Shown here: in pieces, positions 62,521-64,000 of the stretch
How positions within the stretch are numbered: the stretch's first letter is position 1
How the letters are laid out: each line of letters opens with the position of its first letter
Origin: Verrucomicrobia bacterium LW23
Lineage (GTDB): Bacteria > Verrucomicrobiota > Verrucomicrobiia > Methylacidiphilales > UBA1321
DNA: 64,000 nucleotides
Direction of reading: 5' to 3'
NCBI GenBank assembly: GCA_003054695.1
Contig: QAZA01000045.1
Coordinates: forward strand, 434,001-498,000
The notes under the pieces: generated by a model
Seen by the model: the letters and a program-made list of their open reading frames with translations, nothing else
Databases searched by the model: none
Told to the model about the DNA's origin: nothing
Made by a program: the position numbers and the translations under genes

Positions 62521-64000
62521 TCAGAAGACCGGCGCGGCGTCCACCGCCGCCGCGGCGCGGTTGCCGCTGACGACGGCGCCCTCGATGGTGGCGGGGAGGC
62601 CGGTGTTGGTCCAGTCTCCGGCCAGCCACAGGTTGGGCCACGGCGTGGCGGGGTTGGGGCGCAGCTTCTCCGCGGCGGGGGTGGCGGAGAACGTGGCGCT
62701 TTTGGCTTTGTAGAGGAGGCGGTGCAGCACCTGGGCCTGGGCGGCTGCGGGGAGAAAGCGGCGCAGCTCGCGGATGGCGATCTCCTCAATCTCGGCCGAC
62801 GACGTTTGGGCCAGCACGTCCGCGCCGCTGACAACCAGGGTGTAGACGTGGTGCGGCTTATCTGCAAAGCCGCTGCGGCCGCCGCCGGTGCCCGCGGGTG
62901 CGGCCGGTGTGGGGCCCTGGATGTGGTCGCGCGAGAAGACCCAGTGCAGCGGTGAGTCCAGGAAGCCCATAAAGGGGCGATCCAGCACGGGGCGGTCCAG
63001 CCACAGGTGCACGCTGACGATCGGCGATTCACCCAGCGCCAGGCAGGCGTCGGCCAGCGGCTGGGCCTCGGGGGCAAAGGCGGAGCGGTCCAGCACCTGG
63101 GCGCCGGCGGGTGCGGCAAAGCCGGGGGCGCCTTCGGCGGCGGGGTCGGGGATGAGTTCGGGTTGTGCAGGGGCGCTTTCTGCCGTGCCGGCCGCCTTGG
63201 GCAGGATTTGCCGCAGGGCGTTCCACGGCAGGGCGCTGACGATGTGGTCCGCTGTCAGGCGCCGGCCGTCCATCAGCGCCACGGCGGCGATGCGTCCGCG
63301 GCCCGCCACCAGGCCGGTAACCCGTTGCTGGCGAAGGATTTGCGCGCCGCCGCACATGCGCAGCAGGCGCTCGGCTTCCACCTCCAACAGGGAGCTGAGG
63401 CCGACTTTGCTGATCAGAATCCTGGCATCGCGCCCGCTGCCCAACAGGGCCTGCTTAATCACCACGGCCAGCAGCTTGGCCGAGGCGACGGCGGCCGTCT
63501 CGTTGATGGCGGAGATACAAAGCGGCTCCCACAGGGCGCGTATGGCGTTGTCCGTTTGGCCGCAGCGCTTGAGCCATTGCAGGGCGGTCTCGTCGTCGCC
63601 GGGCATTTCGCCGGCGCGCAGGCGCAGGGTCAGGCGGCCGGCAGCCAGGCGATCGGCCCAGTTCAGCTCGCCAAAGCCGATCATCGCGCCCAGCAGGCCC
63701 AGGGAGCCGGGGAGCAGGCGCGGCGCGGTAAGGCTGGTGGTGCCCTTGTCGCTGGCGTACGGCACGTCGAGCGTCGGCGGCTCCAGCAGTTTGTGCTCTA
63801 CGGAAAGCGCCTCCAGGAGCGCAAGCGTCTCGTGGTAGCAGCCCATCAGGATGTGCTGGCCGTTGTCAACCTCCAGACCGGTTTTGGCGTCCGTAAAGCT
63901 TTGCGCGCGGCCACCCAGCAGGGAGCGGCTCTCCAGCACGGTTACGTTGTGGCCGCGGCGCGCCAGCTCTACCGCGGTGGCGATGCCCGCGAAGCCGGCG
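62521..64000 (-). CDS. hpnE: Hydroxysqualene dehydroxylase HpnE, 5' end beyond the window
   Basis: At least 493 residues of an FAD-dependent amine-oxidase/desaturase; the start lies past 64000. The visible N-terminus AGFAGIATAVELARRGHNV follows the FAD-binding GxGxxG region. LESRSLLGGRAQSF and VDNGQHILMGCYHETLALL are marks of HpnE. HpnE, with HpnC and HpnD, forms squalene from farnesyl diphosphate for hopanoids; hpnC and hpnD may lie past the right edge. WLAGDWTNTGLPATIEGAVVSGNRAA is the C-terminal FAD motif. Two low-complexity inserts (Pro/Ala/Glu near LPKAAGTAESAPAQ and Gly/Ala/Pro near GPTPAAPAGTGGG) are unusual. Confidence 0.85.
   Translation of the reverse strand, partial: AGFAGIATAVELARRGHNVTVLESRSLLGGRAQSFTDAKTGLEVDNGQHILMGCYHETLALLEALSVEHKLLEPPTLDVPYASDKGTTSLTAPRLLPGSLGLLGAMIGFGELNWADRLAAGRLTLRLRAGEMPGDDETALQWLKRCGQTDNAIRALWEPLCISAINETAAVASAKLLAVVIKQALLGSGRDARILISKVGLSSLLEVEAERLLRMCGGAQILRQQRVTGLVAGRGRIAAVALMDGRRLTADHIVSALPWNALRQILPKAAGTAESAPAQPELIPDPAAEGAPGFAAPAGAQVLDRSAFAPEAQPLADACLALGESPIVSVHLWLDRPVLDRPFMGFLDSPLHWVFSRDHIQGPTPAAPAGTGGGRSGFADKPHHVYTLVVSGADVLAQTSSAEIEEIAIRELRRFLPAAAQAQVLHRLLYKAKSATFSATPAAEKLRPNPATPWPNLWLAGDWTNTGLPATIEGAVVSGNRAAAAVDAAPVF

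Noticed and set aside
1-64000. tRNA or rRNA genes
   Set aside because: No cloverleaf-like segment with a GTTCRA loop and matching acceptor stem was found on visual reading; a covariance-model search would be decisive.

Overview
The window is about 64 kb of GC-rich bacterial chromosome. It suggests a Gram-negative, outer-membrane bacterium of the PVC group, most likely Verrucomicrobiota (Opitutae-like). The evidence is the gene content: TolB and Pal, ExbB/ExbD, hydroxysqualene dehydroxylase (hopanoid route), a bactofilin, DUF58, two heparinase II/III-like secreted proteins, a formylglycine-type sulfatase, and many palindromic repeats between genes. The phylum is an inference; no rRNA or phylogenetic marker was compared. 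No tRNA, rRNA, CRISPR array or intact mobile element was seen. Only a short transposase remnant lies at the left edge.

Layout. 0-6 kb: transposase scrap, GYF/Coa1-like membrane protein, membrane protein of unknown function, cysteine desulfurase, TerC-type metal transporter, and a coupled cupin/membrane protein pair. 6.4-17.2 kb: a 1197-residue heparinase-like polysaccharide lyase with a strong terminator, DUF58, two divergent histidine kinases (one with an N-terminal receiver), and a DUF899 protein. 17.2-25.5 kb: a repeat-rich spacer, a protein built of three fused ABC substrate-binding domains, and pyruvate phosphate dikinase with a 200-residue low-complexity extension. 25.7-31.7 kb: tolB-pal, a second heparinase-like protein, and a YkgJ zinc/iron-cluster protein. 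31.8-40.5 kb: an orphan ZnuA-type zinc-binding protein, YidD, a tandem pair of large secreted multi-Ig-like proteins, and a sulfatase. 40.7-50.7 kb: bactofilin with a long acidic tail, a pseudokinase-TPR membrane protein, a lone CpaF-type ATPase, an LCAT-like lipase, and a ClpP paralogue whose catalytic Asp is Asn. 50.9-64 kb: a lone nuoH, an ExbB/ExbD operon with a secreted protein, a DUF4178 protein, ketopantoate reductase, a GT39 glycosyltransferase, a GH5 glucanase, and hpnE running off the window.

How the genes work together. Several fit a life on sulfated or acidic polysaccharides (two heparinase-like proteins, sulfatase, GH5). Envelope upkeep is represented by TolB-Pal, ExbB/D, bactofilin, YidD and HpnE. 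Most operons are short. Many start codons lack a Shine-Dalgarno sequence, so several 5' ends are tentative. Two window-wide features stand out. First, several families of word-like inverted repeats fill almost every long spacer. Second, Ala/Pro/Gly/Ser-rich inserts interrupt many otherwise conserved enzymes. The best candidates for something undescribed are the tandem giant secreted pair (33.6-38.9 kb), the triple-fused binding protein (17.9-21.1 kb), the pseudokinase-TPR protein (42.7-45.4 kb) and the repeat mosaics.
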